The notes below the pieces were generated by a model, which saw nothing but the letters and a program-made list of their open reading frames with translations, was not told the DNA's origin and searched no databases. The translations under genes and the position numbers were made by a program. A stretch of DNA of 46,907 nucleotides from Bacteroidales bacterium (GTDB taxonomy: Bacteria > Bacteroidota > Bacteroidia > Bacteroidales > UBA932), in assembly GCA_017617475.1 (NCBI GenBank), contig JAFZWC010000074.1, positions 1-46,907 on the forward strand, written 5' to 3'. Shown piece after piece: positions 17,168 through 25,198 of this stretch (positions within the stretch are counted from its first letter, which is position 1; every line of letters begins with the position of its first letter).

Positions 17168-17171
17168 TACC

Positions 17172-18095
17172 ATGAACTGGAGGTCCTTCGCATATGGAGC
17201 CGGACTCACGCTGGTCCTTCTTCTTATTCCCGTAAGAAGAATCAACATTGTGGACGGTCAGCTTCCCGAAGGCACCCTTCACTGCGCCATCCCCACCCAG
17301 GATGCGGAATTCCACCGCTCGCTGGTTAAGAAATATGCCGATGACAAAGGCCTGGAGTTCAATATTGTCCTGTGCCGGGACCTCAGCGTCCTGGATTCCC
17401 TCCGCACCGGCAGCCTGGATCTGGTAGTGGCCAACGACCCTCCGGACTCCCTGCTGGACGGCCTGGCCACCTCCCGCGCCTTTGCCGACGGCAGTGTGTG
17501 GGCGGTACGCGAAGACGAGGTGGAGGCCCTCCGCCACATCAACCAGTGGATTACGGAACTCACCGCATCGGCCCGTTTCAACCGCATGCAGAAGCGCTAT
17601 TTCTCCGGCAAGACGGTGAGCCTCACGTCCATCAGCCAGTACGACAACATCCTTCGCCAGAGTGCCGACAGCATAGGCTGGGACTGGCGCCTGCTGGCGG
17701 CCGTGGTATACCACGAGTCCCGTTTCCACAACGACGCCAACTCCAACAAGGGCGCCCTGGGCCTCATGCAGATCCGCAGCAAACGCTATCCGGAAGAGGT
17801 TCTGCTGAACCCCGCCGCCAACATTGCGGTGGGTTCCCGTTACCTGAACAAATTGCAGGGCATGTTCTACGAGCACGCCGCCGGCCCCACCGAGGCCATC
17901 AAATTTGCCCTGGCGGCCTACAATATGGGTGAGGGAAAAGTGGGACAGCTGATTGCGGAAACCGAAGCGCAGGGCCTGGACGCCTCACTCTGGGACAACG
18001 TAAAACAGCAGCTGCCCGAACAGCATCATACCCGGGCATACGTAGAGAACGTGCTCAACACGTACGCGTATTACAGCAAGCTGTATCCCCGCTAA
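17172..18095 (+). CDS. Membrane-bound lytic transglycosylase, MltF-like
   Basis: 307 residues; the start at ATG 17172 follows the porin stop by four bases. An N-terminal membrane anchor (FAYGAGLTLVLLLIPV) precedes a short substrate-binding-protein-like part (about 30-135: GTLHCAIPTQDAEF, GSLDLVVANDPPDSL) and a catalytic SLT domain (about 165-300). The catalytic Glu is in YHESRF (about residue 181), followed by GALGLMQI and LAAYNMGEGKV, both typical of the fold. The enzyme cleaves peptidoglycan glycan strands to anhydro-muropeptides in the periplasm. Its stop overlaps the end of the convergent gene by three bases. Confidence 0.92.
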   Translation: MNWRSFAYGAGLTLVLLLIPVRRINIVDGQLPEGTLHCAIPTQDAEFHRSLVKKYADDKGLEFNIVLCRDLSVLDSLRTGSLDLVVANDPPDSLLDGLATSRAFADGSVWAVREDEVEALRHINQWITELTASARFNRMQKRYFSGKTVSLTSISQYDNILRQSADSIGWDWRLLAAVVYHESRFHNDANSNKGALGLMQIRSKRYPEEVLLNPAANIAVGSRYLNKLQGMFYEHAAGPTEAIKFALAAYNMGEGKVGQLIAETEAQGLDASLWDNVKQQLPEQHHTRAYVENVLNTYAYYSKLYPR

Positions 18096-19045
18096 AAGGT
18101 CCCCTGTTCCTTCCGGTACAGTTCCCAGGAATTATAGAGATTCTGCCAGATGGCATACAGACCGCCGGCCACGGAAGTGACGGGCGTCATGTAGTTGTAG
18201 CCCAGCCAAATGAGGAAACCGGTGTTCTTCTGTCCAAGTGCCTGGCCCGCCGTGATGCTCTCTGTCCTTTCCCGGTGGGAGCGGTGTCCCGCCCAGAACT
18301 GGAAGAAGCAGGCCGCTACGGACACGGCCACTATGCCGGCCACCGACCACAGATCCAGTGCGCTCAACAGCAGGGCACGGGTAGCCAGCACCATGGCCAG
18401 CGTAAGGCCAATTCCCCAAATATAGAAGGAATTGGGCGCCCAGCGCATGAGCACGCGCTGCAGTTTATGCGTGGTATACCGGATAACCCAGGCCAGCAGC
18501 CCCGGCAGAATGAGCACGGGGAAAACCTTGAGGGCAATGTGCCCCACATAGGCCCAGAATCCCATTTGGGCCGACGGGTTCACCACCGGAATCACCAGAG
18601 GGATCAGGAAAGTGGCGGCTATGTTGATGATAACCAGATAGGTAACCGTAGAGGCCAGGTTGCCGCCCAGCCGGTCGGTAATGACACCCGCGGCCGATGC
18701 CGTGGGGCAGATGAGGCAGAGCATGGCGCACTCCAGCAGCATGCGCGGCGTACCGGGCGCCAGCAGCAAAACCAGGGCGGCGCACAGCAGGAAAAGCCCT
18801 ACCTGGATGGCCAGCGCCTTAAGGTGCCAGCGGCTCAGTTTGAGGTCGTGCGGCGATACTTTGACGAACTGGAAGAACAGCAGGGTGGCCACAATGAACC
18901 GCTGCCCCTCTGAGGCCAGGGGATGCAGCCACTTGCCGTAAACATGAAGCGCCGGCGAGAAATGGTACACCAGATAGAGGCTGATTCCCAGCACAATGGC
19001 GGCCGGGAGCATCCATTCCCGTATGAGCTTCGCCCATTTATTCAT
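18092..19045 (-). CDS. Bile acid:sodium symporter-family (BASS-like) membrane protein
   Basis: About 317 residues from the ATG at 19045 (a TTG at 19057 would add four residues). It has eight to ten hydrophobic helices, for example MLPAAIVLGISLYLVYHF, ALAIQVGLFLLCAALVLLL, VTYLVIINIAATFLIPLVIPV and FPVLILPGLLAWVI. CPTASAAGVITDRLGGN is consistent with the BASS/AsbT fold, and GYNYMTPVTSVAGGLYAIWQN at the C-terminus is typical of Bacteroidales members. Substrate unknown; it could be an organic anion. It overlaps the end of the upstream membrane-protein gene by eight bases, so the two form an operon. Confidence 0.78.
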   Translation of the reverse strand: MNKWAKLIREWMLPAAIVLGISLYLVYHFSPALHVYGKWLHPLASEGQRFIVATLLFFQFVKVSPHDLKLSRWHLKALAIQVGLFLLCAALVLLLAPGTPRMLLECAMLCLICPTASAAGVITDRLGGNLASTVTYLVIINIAATFLIPLVIPVVNPSAQMGFWAYVGHIALKVFPVLILPGLLAWVIRYTTHKLQRVLMRWAPNSFYIWGIGLTLAMVLATRALLLSALDLWSVAGIVAVSVAACFFQFWAGHRSHRERTESITAGQALGQKNTGFLIWLGYNYMTPVTSVAGGLYAIWQNLYNSWELYRKEQGTF

Positions 19046-19718
19046 GGCGGGGCACAAGCGGGCCGAATAATTTTTCTACGTAAGGGTCTGTAAAGCGCAT
19101 GCAGATGCCTGTGAGCAGCGCCAGGATAAGCGTTCCCTCGCGGATGACCACCGTGCTGCCGTTGCCCGTGAGCAGGCCGAAGGAAAACCACGCAAATGCG
19201 GCGGTGAACACCACCAGGGCCACATCCACAATGACCTTCATGGTGCCGAAGGGTGTGCGGAACACATCGGCCAGGACAGCCACAATCTTGTCGCCGGCCA
19301 GAATCCAGCCGTCGCCCACCACTTCCAGCTTGATGCCGATGGCGGTAAGCACCACGGCCAGCAGGCTAAGGAGAACCTGTACGGTATAGTGGGTGGCCGG
19401 GGATGCCAGGGCGTCGAAGAGCCAGATGGAGGCGTCGCACATGTAACCGAAGACGAAGGCGGCGGGAATCTGCATCAGGTATCTGAGACGGAAGCGTTTA
19501 CGAAGGATGAGGGCCTGGGCGGCTATGAACACCAGGTGCATCATCCAGGTAAAAGTACCCACGCTTATAGCCGTCCACCGGAGATTGAGGATGGTGGGGG
19601 GACAGGAGGGCGGCGCTATTCCCAGGTTGGACTTGATGGAAATGCCCACGCCCAGGGCGACGAAGATGAGGCCCAGGGTGGAAATCCCGTATCGGATAGA
19701 TATCTCTTTAAGCGTCAT
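19038..19718 (-). CDS. YitT/YczE-family (DUF6198-like) membrane protein
   Basis: 226 residues from the ATG at 19718 (MTLKEISIRYG). About five transmembrane helices: YGISTLGLIFVALGVGISI, VGTFTWMMHLVFIAAQALIL, VQVLLSLLAVVLTAIGIKL, VIVDVALVVFTAAFAWFSF and LILALLTGICMRF. The phrase GVGISIKSNLGIAPPSCPP after the first helix is characteristic of the YczE/YitT group. Function in this group is poorly known. It starts downstream of a clean minus-strand promoter (19739-19770) and overlaps the BASS-like gene. Confidence 0.78.
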   Translation of the reverse strand: MTLKEISIRYGISTLGLIFVALGVGISIKSNLGIAPPSCPPTILNLRWTAISVGTFTWMMHLVFIAAQALILRKRFRLRYLMQIPAAFVFGYMCDASIWLFDALASPATHYTVQVLLSLLAVVLTAIGIKLEVVGDGWILAGDKIVAVLADVFRTPFGTMKVIVDVALVVFTAAFAWFSFGLLTGNGSTVVIREGTLILALLTGICMRFTDPYVEKLFGPLVPRHE

Positions 19719-19738
19719 AAAATCTTGCTGCGGGGGTG

Positions 19739-19770
19739 CAAATATCCGCATTATTGTGTAATTTTGCAAA
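19739..19770 (-). promoter_or_regulatory. Promoter of the YczE-like/BASS-like operon
   Basis: Minus strand: TTTG (19770-19767), 20-nt spacer, GATATTTG (19746-19739), seven of eight to consensus. Its -33 box abuts the -7 box of the opposite promoter (19759-19766). Confidence 0.7.
19759..19766 (+). promoter_or_regulatory. -7 element of the M13 peptidase gene
   Basis: TAATTTTG matches TAnnTTTG, 35 nt before the ATG at 19802. The -33 region is poor. It overlaps the divergent promoter, so the two probably interfere with each other. Confidence 0.6.
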
Positions 19771-19801
19771 TTCGTGTTCTTACTTAATTATTTGTTGTTC
19801 T

Positions 19802-21811
19802 ATGAAAAAGTCATTGATCATCATGATGTCTCTCCTTTCCTTTGCGGCCTGCGCCCCCAAAGCCAGCGCCCCTGCATTGGACCTGACCGATTTGGATCCC
19901 ACCACCAGCCCCAAGGCAGACTTCTACCAGTATGCCACCGGCGGTTGGCAGGTCAAGAATCCGCTCCGTCCGGAATTCTCCCGCTATGGCAGTTTTGACG
20001 CCATCGCCGAGCGTACCCAGGAAAACCTGAACGCCCTGTTCGAGAGCATGACCACCCTGAATGCCGAACCCGGAACCGTGGAACAGAAAATCTCCGACCT
20101 CTACAAGATGGCCCTGGATTCCACCACCCGCAACAACCTGGGTGCCCAGCCCATCCAGCCTTATATCGACCAGATTGAAGCCATCCAAACCCGCGAAGAC
20201 CTTGTCAAACTCCTGGGTCAGATGCAGCTTTACTCGGAAGGCGGCTTCTTTGGCGCCGGCGTAGACGCCGACCTCACGGACAGCGACAGCCAGGTCCTGT
20301 ACCTGGGCCAGGGCGGCCTGGGCATGGGAGACCGCGACTACTACCTCCTGGACAGCAACGTGGAGCTCCGGGAAGGCTACCGTTCCTATCTGACCAAGAT
20401 TCTGGACCTGGCCGGTGTCAACAATCCCATGACCGTATCCGACATGGATATGGACATTGAAATGGCCATGGCCAAAATCTTCTGGCCCCGCGAGAAAAAC
20501 CGCGACATGCAGGCCATCTACAACCCCATGTCCACCGAGCAGATTGACCAGCGCTGGCCGGCCCTGGGCTTCAGCACCATGTGCAAGGAAGCCGGCATCG
20601 CCCCCCAGGAAAAGGTGATTGTGGAGCAGCCCTCCTACTTTGACGGTCTTAACAAGATCTTCCAGGACACTCCCGTGGAGCAGCTTAAGAGCTACCTCCT
20701 GGCCCAGTTCGTAAGTAACAATGCCGGCGCCCTCAGCGACGACTTCTACACCGCCTCCTGGGAATTCTTCTCCCACCAGATGTCCGGCGCACAGGAGCAG
20801 AAACCCCGCTGGAAGCGCGCCATGAGCGTCCCCAACAGCCTCCTGGGCGAGGCCGTGGGCAAGATGTACGTGAACCGCTACTTCCCCGAGAGCTCCAAGA
20901 AGAAGATGGTAGCCCTGGTGGAGAACCTCCGCACCGCCCTGGGCCAGCACATCGACGAGCTGGAATGGATGGGCGAGGAAACCAAGGCCAAGGCCCAGGA
21001 AAAGCTGGCCGCCTTCACCGTAAAGATCGGCTATCCCGACACCTGGAAGGATTACAGCACCCTGGATATTACCCCCGACAAGACATACTATGAGAACCTC
21101 CGCAGCGCCAGCGCCTGGTACGTGCAGGACAACCTGAGCAAACTGGGCAAGCCCACGGACAAGACCGAATGGGGCATGACTCCCCAGACGGTGAACGCCT
21201 ACTACAACCCCACCACCAACGAGATCTGCTTCCCGGCAGCCATTCTCCAGAAGCCCTTCTTCGATCCCGAGGCCGACGAACCCGTGAACTACGGTGGCAT
21301 CGGCGTGGTCATCGGCCACGAAATGTCCCACGGCTTTGACGACCAGGGTTCCATGTTTGACGCCAAGGGCAACATGGTGAACTGGTGGACGGAAGAGGAC
21401 AAGGCTAAGTTCAACGCCCTGGGTGACAAGCTGGTGGCCCAGTTCGATGCAGTGGAAGTCCTGCCCGGCGTACACGCCAACGGCCGCTACACCCTGGGTG
21501 AGAACATCGGCGACCACGGCGGTCTGTCCATCGCATTCACCGCCATGGAGAATGCCGTGGCCGGCAAGAAGGACCCCATGATTGACGGCTTCACCCGTGC
21601 CCAGCGCTTCTACCTGAGCTACGGCGCCATCTGGGCCCAGAACATCACCGACCAGGAGAAGGCCCGCCTCACCAACCTGGACGTCCACTCCCTGGCCGTG
21701 AACCGCGTAAACGTGTCTGTGAAGAACTTCCAGACCTTCTTCGATGCCTGGGACATCCAGGAAGGAGACCCCATGTTCCGTCCTGAGGAAGAGCGCGTGC
21801 ACATTTGGTAG
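19802..21811 (+). CDS. pepO: M13-family (neprilysin/PepO-like) metallopeptidase, lipoprotein
   Basis: 669 residues from the ATG at 19802. The N-terminus MKKSLIIMMSLLSFAAC carries a lipobox (Cys17), so the enzyme is lipid-anchored in the envelope. The zinc motif HEMSH (about residues 507-511, within GVVIGHEMSHGFDDQG) and the third ligand region GENIGDHGGLSIA are complete, and NAYYNPTTNEICFPAAIL is the family's substrate-binding stretch. It should cleave small peptides in the periplasm or outside the cell. The last bases overlap the start of the FtsX-like gene. Family and catalytic competence are secure. Confidence 0.95.
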   Translation: MKKSLIIMMSLLSFAACAPKASAPALDLTDLDPTTSPKADFYQYATGGWQVKNPLRPEFSRYGSFDAIAERTQENLNALFESMTTLNAEPGTVEQKISDLYKMALDSTTRNNLGAQPIQPYIDQIEAIQTREDLVKLLGQMQLYSEGGFFGAGVDADLTDSDSQVLYLGQGGLGMGDRDYYLLDSNVELREGYRSYLTKILDLAGVNNPMTVSDMDMDIEMAMAKIFWPREKNRDMQAIYNPMSTEQIDQRWPALGFSTMCKEAGIAPQEKVIVEQPSYFDGLNKIFQDTPVEQLKSYLLAQFVSNNAGALSDDFYTASWEFFSHQMSGAQEQKPRWKRAMSVPNSLLGEAVGKMYVNRYFPESSKKKMVALVENLRTALGQHIDELEWMGEETKAKAQEKLAAFTVKIGYPDTWKDYSTLDITPDKTYYENLRSASAWYVQDNLSKLGKPTDKTEWGMTPQTVNAYYNPTTNEICFPAAILQKPFFDPEADEPVNYGGIGVVIGHEMSHGFDDQGSMFDAKGNMVNWWTEEDKAKFNALGDKLVAQFDAVEVLPGVHANGRYTLGENIGDHGGLSIAFTAMENAVAGKKDPMIDGFTRAQRFYLSYGAIWAQNITDQEKARLTNLDVHSLAVNRVNVSVKNFQTFFDAWDIQEGDPMFRPEEERVHIW

Positions 21812-22932
21812 CGGAACGTTTCATATCGAGGAAACTTAAATTTCAAGGAAACGTGGCGGCGGTGGCTATCGCCGTCAGTTTCTTTGTCATCATCGTGGCT
21901 GTGGCCGTCAGTTCCGGTTTCCGGCATGAGATCCGGGAAGGGGTGGCGGCCATGACCGGCGATGTGAGCATAGCCCCCTACGCGTCCGGGGCCGATGAGC
22001 TGGAATCCCTTCCGGCGCATCCTCCCCAGGAAGCGGCCATCCGCGCCCTTCCGGGGGTCAGGGACGTGGTACCCGTAGTGGTCCGCGCCGGCATAGTGAA
22101 AAACGGCGACATAGTCCACGGGGTAATAGTGAAAGGGATTCCCGATCAGGTCGGGAATGACGAATTAAATGTCTCCATTCCCCAGCGCCTCAGCGAAATC
22201 ATGGGCCTGGGCGAGGGCGACGACCTCACCACCTACTTTGTGGGAGAGAAACTCCGGGTGCGCAAGTTCCACATTGCTTCCGTGCACCGGGACCTCATAG
22301 AACTGGACGACAACCTGCTGGTGTATGCCAGACTGGAAGACCTCCAGCGCCTCAACGGCTGGGAGGCCGATGAAGTCTCTTCCCTGGAGGTCCGCCTAAC
22401 AGACAATGCCGACCAGGACCGCATGGCCCTGGAGATTGGCACCTTGCTGGAAGACTATTACGTAACGTCTTCCAAACGCACCTATCCGCAGGTGTTCGAC
22501 TGGCTTAACCTGCTGGATTTCAATGTGGTCATTATTCTTATCCTGATGACGGTGGTGGCCGGTTTCAACATGGTGAGCGGCCTTCTGATCATGCTTCTCA
22601 GAAACATTTCCACCGTGGGAACCCTCAAGACGCTGGGCATGGACAACCGCTCCATCGGCCGCCTGTTCGTACGCATCGGCGCCGAAGCCGTCCTCAAGGG
22701 CATGGTCATCGGCAATGCCGCCGCCCTTCTTTTCTGCCTCCTGCAGGGAACCACCCACCTCATCCCCCTGGATCCGGCCAATTATTTCGTTTCCTGGGTA
22801 CCGGTGAGGGTGAATCTGCTGTGGATCCTGGGGGCCGATGCCATAGCATTCGCCGGCATCCTCCTTCTTCTCTGGATCCCTTCCCGCGCCGTGGCCCGCA
22901 TAGACCCGGCCCGCACGGTGAAGGCCGATTAG
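21805..22932 (+). CDS. FtsX/LolC-type ABC transporter permease
   Basis: 375 residues. It starts with TTG at 21805, seven bases before the end of the peptidase gene; no ATG is available near the conserved N-terminus (AERFISRKLKF). The topology is one N-terminal helix (VAAVAIAVSFFVIIVAVAVSSGF), a periplasmic MacB-like domain (about 40-235), then three helices (FNVVIILILMTVVAGFNMVSG, AVLKGMVIGNAAALLFCLL and LLWILGADAIAFAGILLLLWI). The FtsX signature LRNISTVGTLKTLGM is present. These permeases usually pair with a LolD-like ATPase for lipoprotein release; none is adjacent. The periplasmic domain contains a small palindrome encoding GIPDQVGND (22138-22158). Its 3' end overlaps the convergent NUDIX gene by four bases. 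Confidence 0.88.
   Translation: MVAERFISRKLKFQGNVAAVAIAVSFFVIIVAVAVSSGFRHEIREGVAAMTGDVSIAPYASGADELESLPAHPPQEAAIRALPGVRDVVPVVVRAGIVKNGDIVHGVIVKGIPDQVGNDELNVSIPQRLSEIMGLGEGDDLTTYFVGEKLRVRKFHIASVHRDLIELDDNLLVYARLEDLQRLNGWEADEVSSLEVRLTDNADQDRMALEIGTLLEDYYVTSSKRTYPQVFDWLNLLDFNVVIILILMTVVAGFNMVSGLLIMLLRNISTVGTLKTLGMDNRSIGRLFVRIGAEAVLKGMVIGNAAALLFCLLQGTTHLIPLDPANYFVSWVPVRVNLLWILGADAIAFAGILLLLWIPSRAVARIDPARTVKAD
22138..22158 (+). repeat. Short palindrome inside the FtsX-like coding region
   Basis: ATTCCCGA (22138-22145) and TCGGGAAT (22151-22158) are perfect 8-base inverted arms with a 5-nt loop, read in frame as IPDQVGN. The sequence followed by GACG resembles widespread short palindromic repeats of metagenomic bacteria; its family is inferred. 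Confidence 0.6.
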
Positions 22933-23540
22933 ATCCGGGCTTCGCGGAAGACTTCCTGGATGGAAGGGTACGTATTCTTAAGGAAGGGAGGCAGGGAACT
23001 CTTGGCCACCCAGGCCGCCTGGGTAATGTCCTCTTCCCGCTGGGGGGTAAGGTTGGTAGGGTCTGTATACAGCATATCGTACCACCAGGTGTGCTTCAGG
23101 TGCCAGAGATTGTTGCGGAAGTATACATGGTCCGTAATGCAGATGAGGCGGCGGAGCTCCAGCTGGTCCACCCCGGTTTCTTCCTGGACCTCGCGCATGG
23201 CGCACACCTCAATGTCCTCTCCAGCCTCCTGATGGCCCTTGGGAAGGTCCCAGTGCCCGTTTCGGGAGATGAGCAGGAAGTCTCCGCGGCGGTTGCTCAC
23301 CAGGCCTCCGGCGGCGTTCACTTCCTTGAACTCGGCACAGATTCTCCGGTAGCTTTGCTCTATGTCCGTGGAGGGAATGTAAATGCGGGACAGGGTGTCC
23401 TGAACCTCAAACATTCTCACCAGCGCGCCTATGTCCACCTTCTCTCCCATGTGGAATTCCACGGAGTTAGGGTCGGCCAATGCTTCCTCGTCGGGGGAAC
23501 AAATAATGATGCAACGCTTCTCGAAATAAATCTTGTGCAT
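22929..23540 (-). CDS. NUDIX hydrolase with N-terminal extension
   Basis: 203 residues from the ATG at 23540 (MHKIYFEKRCIIICS). The complete NUDIX box, GX5EX7REUXEEXGU, begins at G-H-Q-E-A-G near residue 101 and ends REVQEETGV. It lies within a typical fold (GDFLLISRNGHWDLPKG before it). NUDIX enzymes cleave nucleoside diphosphates linked to other groups; the substrate here is unknown. The roughly 65-residue N-terminal part (CIIICSPDEEALADPNS) is common to Bacteroidales members. It is transcribed divergently from the SRPBCC gene out of a perfectly mirrored promoter pair (23550-23572). Confidence 0.92.
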   Translation of the reverse strand: MHKIYFEKRCIIICSPDEEALADPNSVEFHMGEKVDIGALVRMFEVQDTLSRIYIPSTDIEQSYRRICAEFKEVNAAGGLVSNRRGDFLLISRNGHWDLPKGHQEAGEDIEVCAMREVQEETGVDQLELRRLICITDHVYFRNNLWHLKHTWWYDMLYTDPTNLTPQREEDITQAAWVAKSSLPPFLKNTYPSIQEVFREARI

Positions 23541-23549
23541 GATTTTTGT

Positions 23550-23572
23550 TATCTTTGCAACGCACAAAGATA
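23550..23572. promoter_or_regulatory. Mirror-image bidirectional promoter for the NUDIX and SRPBCC genes
   Basis: TATCTTTG (23550-23557) and CAAAGATA (23565-23572) are perfect inverted repeats with a 7-nt spacer. Each is a consensus -7 element for one of the two divergent genes, with ATGs at 23540 (minus) and 23580 (plus) about 22-24 nt away. Neither has a good -33 box. The two start sites would fall within a few bases of each other. Confidence 0.7.
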
Positions 23573-23579
23573 GATATTT

Positions 23580-24029
23580 ATGACCAATATAGAAAGCAAA
23601 CACGGCATTGTCTCCCGCCAGCCCTACGAACTGTACATGTCCTTCACGGATCTGAGCAACTTCGCCAAAATGCTCCCGGAAGACAAGCGCGACATGGTTA
23701 CGGCCGACATGGACACCCTCACCGCCACGGTGCAGGGCTTCAACATCGGCGTCAAAATGCACCAGCGGGTCCCGTACTCCCGCATAGAACTGGTAGACTA
23801 CGGCGCCCCCTTTGCCTTCCACATTGTGATGCATTTCGAGCCCGCCGCGGAAAACCCGTACCATACCGATTTCTGGATGACCATAGAGGCCGATCTGAAC
23901 CTCATGATGAAGATGATGCTCTCCGGCAAAATCCAGGAAGCCCTGGACAAGATGGTGGACGGCCTGGTAGACGCCTCCAACGGCAAGATGCCGGAAGGAT
24001 TCGATATATCCAAGTGGGCGGGTAAATGA
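23580..24029 (+). CDS. SRPBCC (START-like) family protein
   Basis: 149 residues. A small protein with the alternating strands and C-terminal helix of the SRPBCC fold: YELYMSFTDLSNFAKMLP (helix-grip start), DTLTATVQGFNIGVKMHQRVPYSRIELVDYG, then FHIVMHFEPAAENPYHTDFWMTIEADLN and the long helix MMKMMLSGKIQEALDKMVDGL. SRPBCC proteins bind hydrophobic ligands, but the ligand here is not predictable. This orphan type is widespread in Bacteroidales, usually next to an RNA methyltransferase or similar housekeeping gene. Its stop overlaps the next start as ATGA. Confidence 0.88.
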   Translation: MTNIESKHGIVSRQPYELYMSFTDLSNFAKMLPEDKRDMVTADMDTLTATVQGFNIGVKMHQRVPYSRIELVDYGAPFAFHIVMHFEPAAENPYHTDFWMTIEADLNLMMKMMLSGKIQEALDKMVDGLVDASNGKMPEGFDISKWAGK

Positions 24030-25198
24030 CAATCATCCCGGACGGTTTTCAGGAATTGCTGACGGTTTCGGTCGGACCGGAACGGGTATCCTGTGTGCTG
24101 GAGGCGCTGGAAAAGGCGCCTTCCGTTTCCATCCGTCTGAATCCTTCCAAACTGCAGGCCTGTCCCTTCCCGGATGCCACGCCGGTGGCCTGGGGCCCCT
24201 ACGGCTACCTTCTTAAGGAGCGTCCGGTCTTTACCCTGGATCCCCTGTTTCACGCCGGGTGCTATTACGTGCAGGACACGTCGGCCATGTTTGTAGGCCA
24301 TGTTTTCCGGCAGGTGACGCAGGACCTGCTGCCCGGTTGCAGCGTACTGGATTTGTGCGCAGCGCCCGGTGGGAAGACCACCGACCTGGCGGCATCGCTG
24401 CGGGAACGCTTTGGGGACCGCTTTTCGCTGGTGGCCAATGAAGTGATGCGCGCCCGTTACGGCGTGCTTCGCAGCAATGTGGAAACCTGGGGGGATGCGT
24501 GCGTGGGATGTGTTTCCCGTGACCCGTCGGCCTTTGGGAAAGATCCCCTCTTCCACGCCATCCTGGCCGATGTCCCCTGCTCCGGCGAAGGCATGTTCCG
24601 CAAAGACGCCCAGGCGGTGGCGGAATGGTCGCCGAAGACCGTGGAATTCTGCGCCGCCCGCAGCCGCCGTATCCTCAGCGATATCTGGCCCACACTGGTT
24701 CCCGGCGGCATTCTCATCTACTCCACCTGCACCTTCAACCATTTTGAAAACGACGATACCGTGGAATGGATAGCGGCCGAATTGGGTGCCGATATCCTTC
24801 CGCTCCCGGCCTTCCCGCCGGTAGTGAATACGCGCTGCGGCCAGCTCCTGCTGCCCGGTCTGGTACCCGGCGAGGGCCAGTACGTGGCCGCCCTGCGGAA
24901 GCATGGCGATGCAGCCGGATGGGTCGGGAGTGCATTCCCGGGCGCTAAAAAGAGGGCCGATGCGCCCGGGAACGCATCTCCCGTCCCATCCGGGACTCCA
25001 GCCCCGCTGGTGGAGCTGGACCGGGAGACGGCACTGAAATACCTGCACGGCGACGCCATTGTTTTGCCGGCCGATGCGCCACTCGGCCTGGTGACCCTTT
25101 GTTTCCAGGGGCAGCCCCTGGGCCAGGGAAAGAACCTGGGAAAGCGCTGCAACAACCTGTACCCCAAAGCCAAACGAATAAAAATGGACGTTCTATGA
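24026..25198 (+). CDS. rsmF: RsmF/NOL1-NOP2-type RNA cytosine-C5 methyltransferase
   Basis: 390 residues. The SAM-dependent domain has VLDLCAAPGGKTTDLA (motif I), ILADVPCSGEGMFRKD (motif IV with PC) and LIYSTCTFNHFENDD (motif VI with the catalytic TC). These are hallmarks of rRNA m5C methyltransferases. The C-terminal region (LDRETALKYLHGDAIVL to GKRCNNLYPKAKRIKM) is the PUA-like RNA-binding tail of RsmF-type enzymes. Between the two, residues about 297-323 are encoded by a near-perfect 30-bp inverted repeat with a conserved loop (see repeat at 24915-24993), a recent in-frame insertion. The gene overlaps both neighbours as ATGA. RsmB-type alternatives are less likely because the tail is RsmF-like. 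Confidence 0.9.
   Translation: MTIIPDGFQELLTVSVGPERVSCVLEALEKAPSVSIRLNPSKLQACPFPDATPVAWGPYGYLLKERPVFTLDPLFHAGCYYVQDTSAMFVGHVFRQVTQDLLPGCSVLDLCAAPGGKTTDLAASLRERFGDRFSLVANEVMRARYGVLRSNVETWGDACVGCVSRDPSAFGKDPLFHAILADVPCSGEGMFRKDAQAVAEWSPKTVEFCAARSRRILSDIWPTLVPGGILIYSTCTFNHFENDDTVEWIAAELGADILPLPAFPPVVNTRCGQLLLPGLVPGEGQYVAALRKHGDAAGWVGSAFPGAKKRADAPGNASPVPSGTPAPLVELDRETALKYLHGDAIVLPADAPLGLVTLCFQGQPLGQGKNLGKRCNNLYPKAKRIKMDVL
24915..24993 (+). repeat. In-frame palindromic element, copy in the rsmF-like gene
   Basis: The left arm 24915-24944 and right arm 24963-24993 are inverted repeats matching at 28 of 30 positions, with one single-base bulge. The 18-nt loop 24945-24962 reads as A-K-K-R-A-D-A with its flanks. 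GGGCCGATG in the loop is shared with the copies in tatD, the M16 gene, dnaG and metG. The arms are unrelated to those copies. Confidence 0.85.

Noticed and set aside
14708..17248. Long antisense open frames opposite the porin-like gene
   Set aside because: They lie opposite a clear signal-plus-barrel protein, have no promoter, and their composition (Val/Gly/His-rich) is typical of GC-rich shadows.
19811..21802. Long open frame on the minus strand opposite the M13 peptidase gene
   Set aside because: The opposite strand encodes an M13 peptidase with complete zinc motifs. The antisense frame is a by-product of GC-rich codon use and resembles no family.
22825..22845. GGGGCCGATGCC in the FtsX-like gene as a further element copy
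   Set aside because: It encodes part of a conserved membrane helix (LGADAIAFAG), has no flanking inverted arms and shares only the short GC-rich core.
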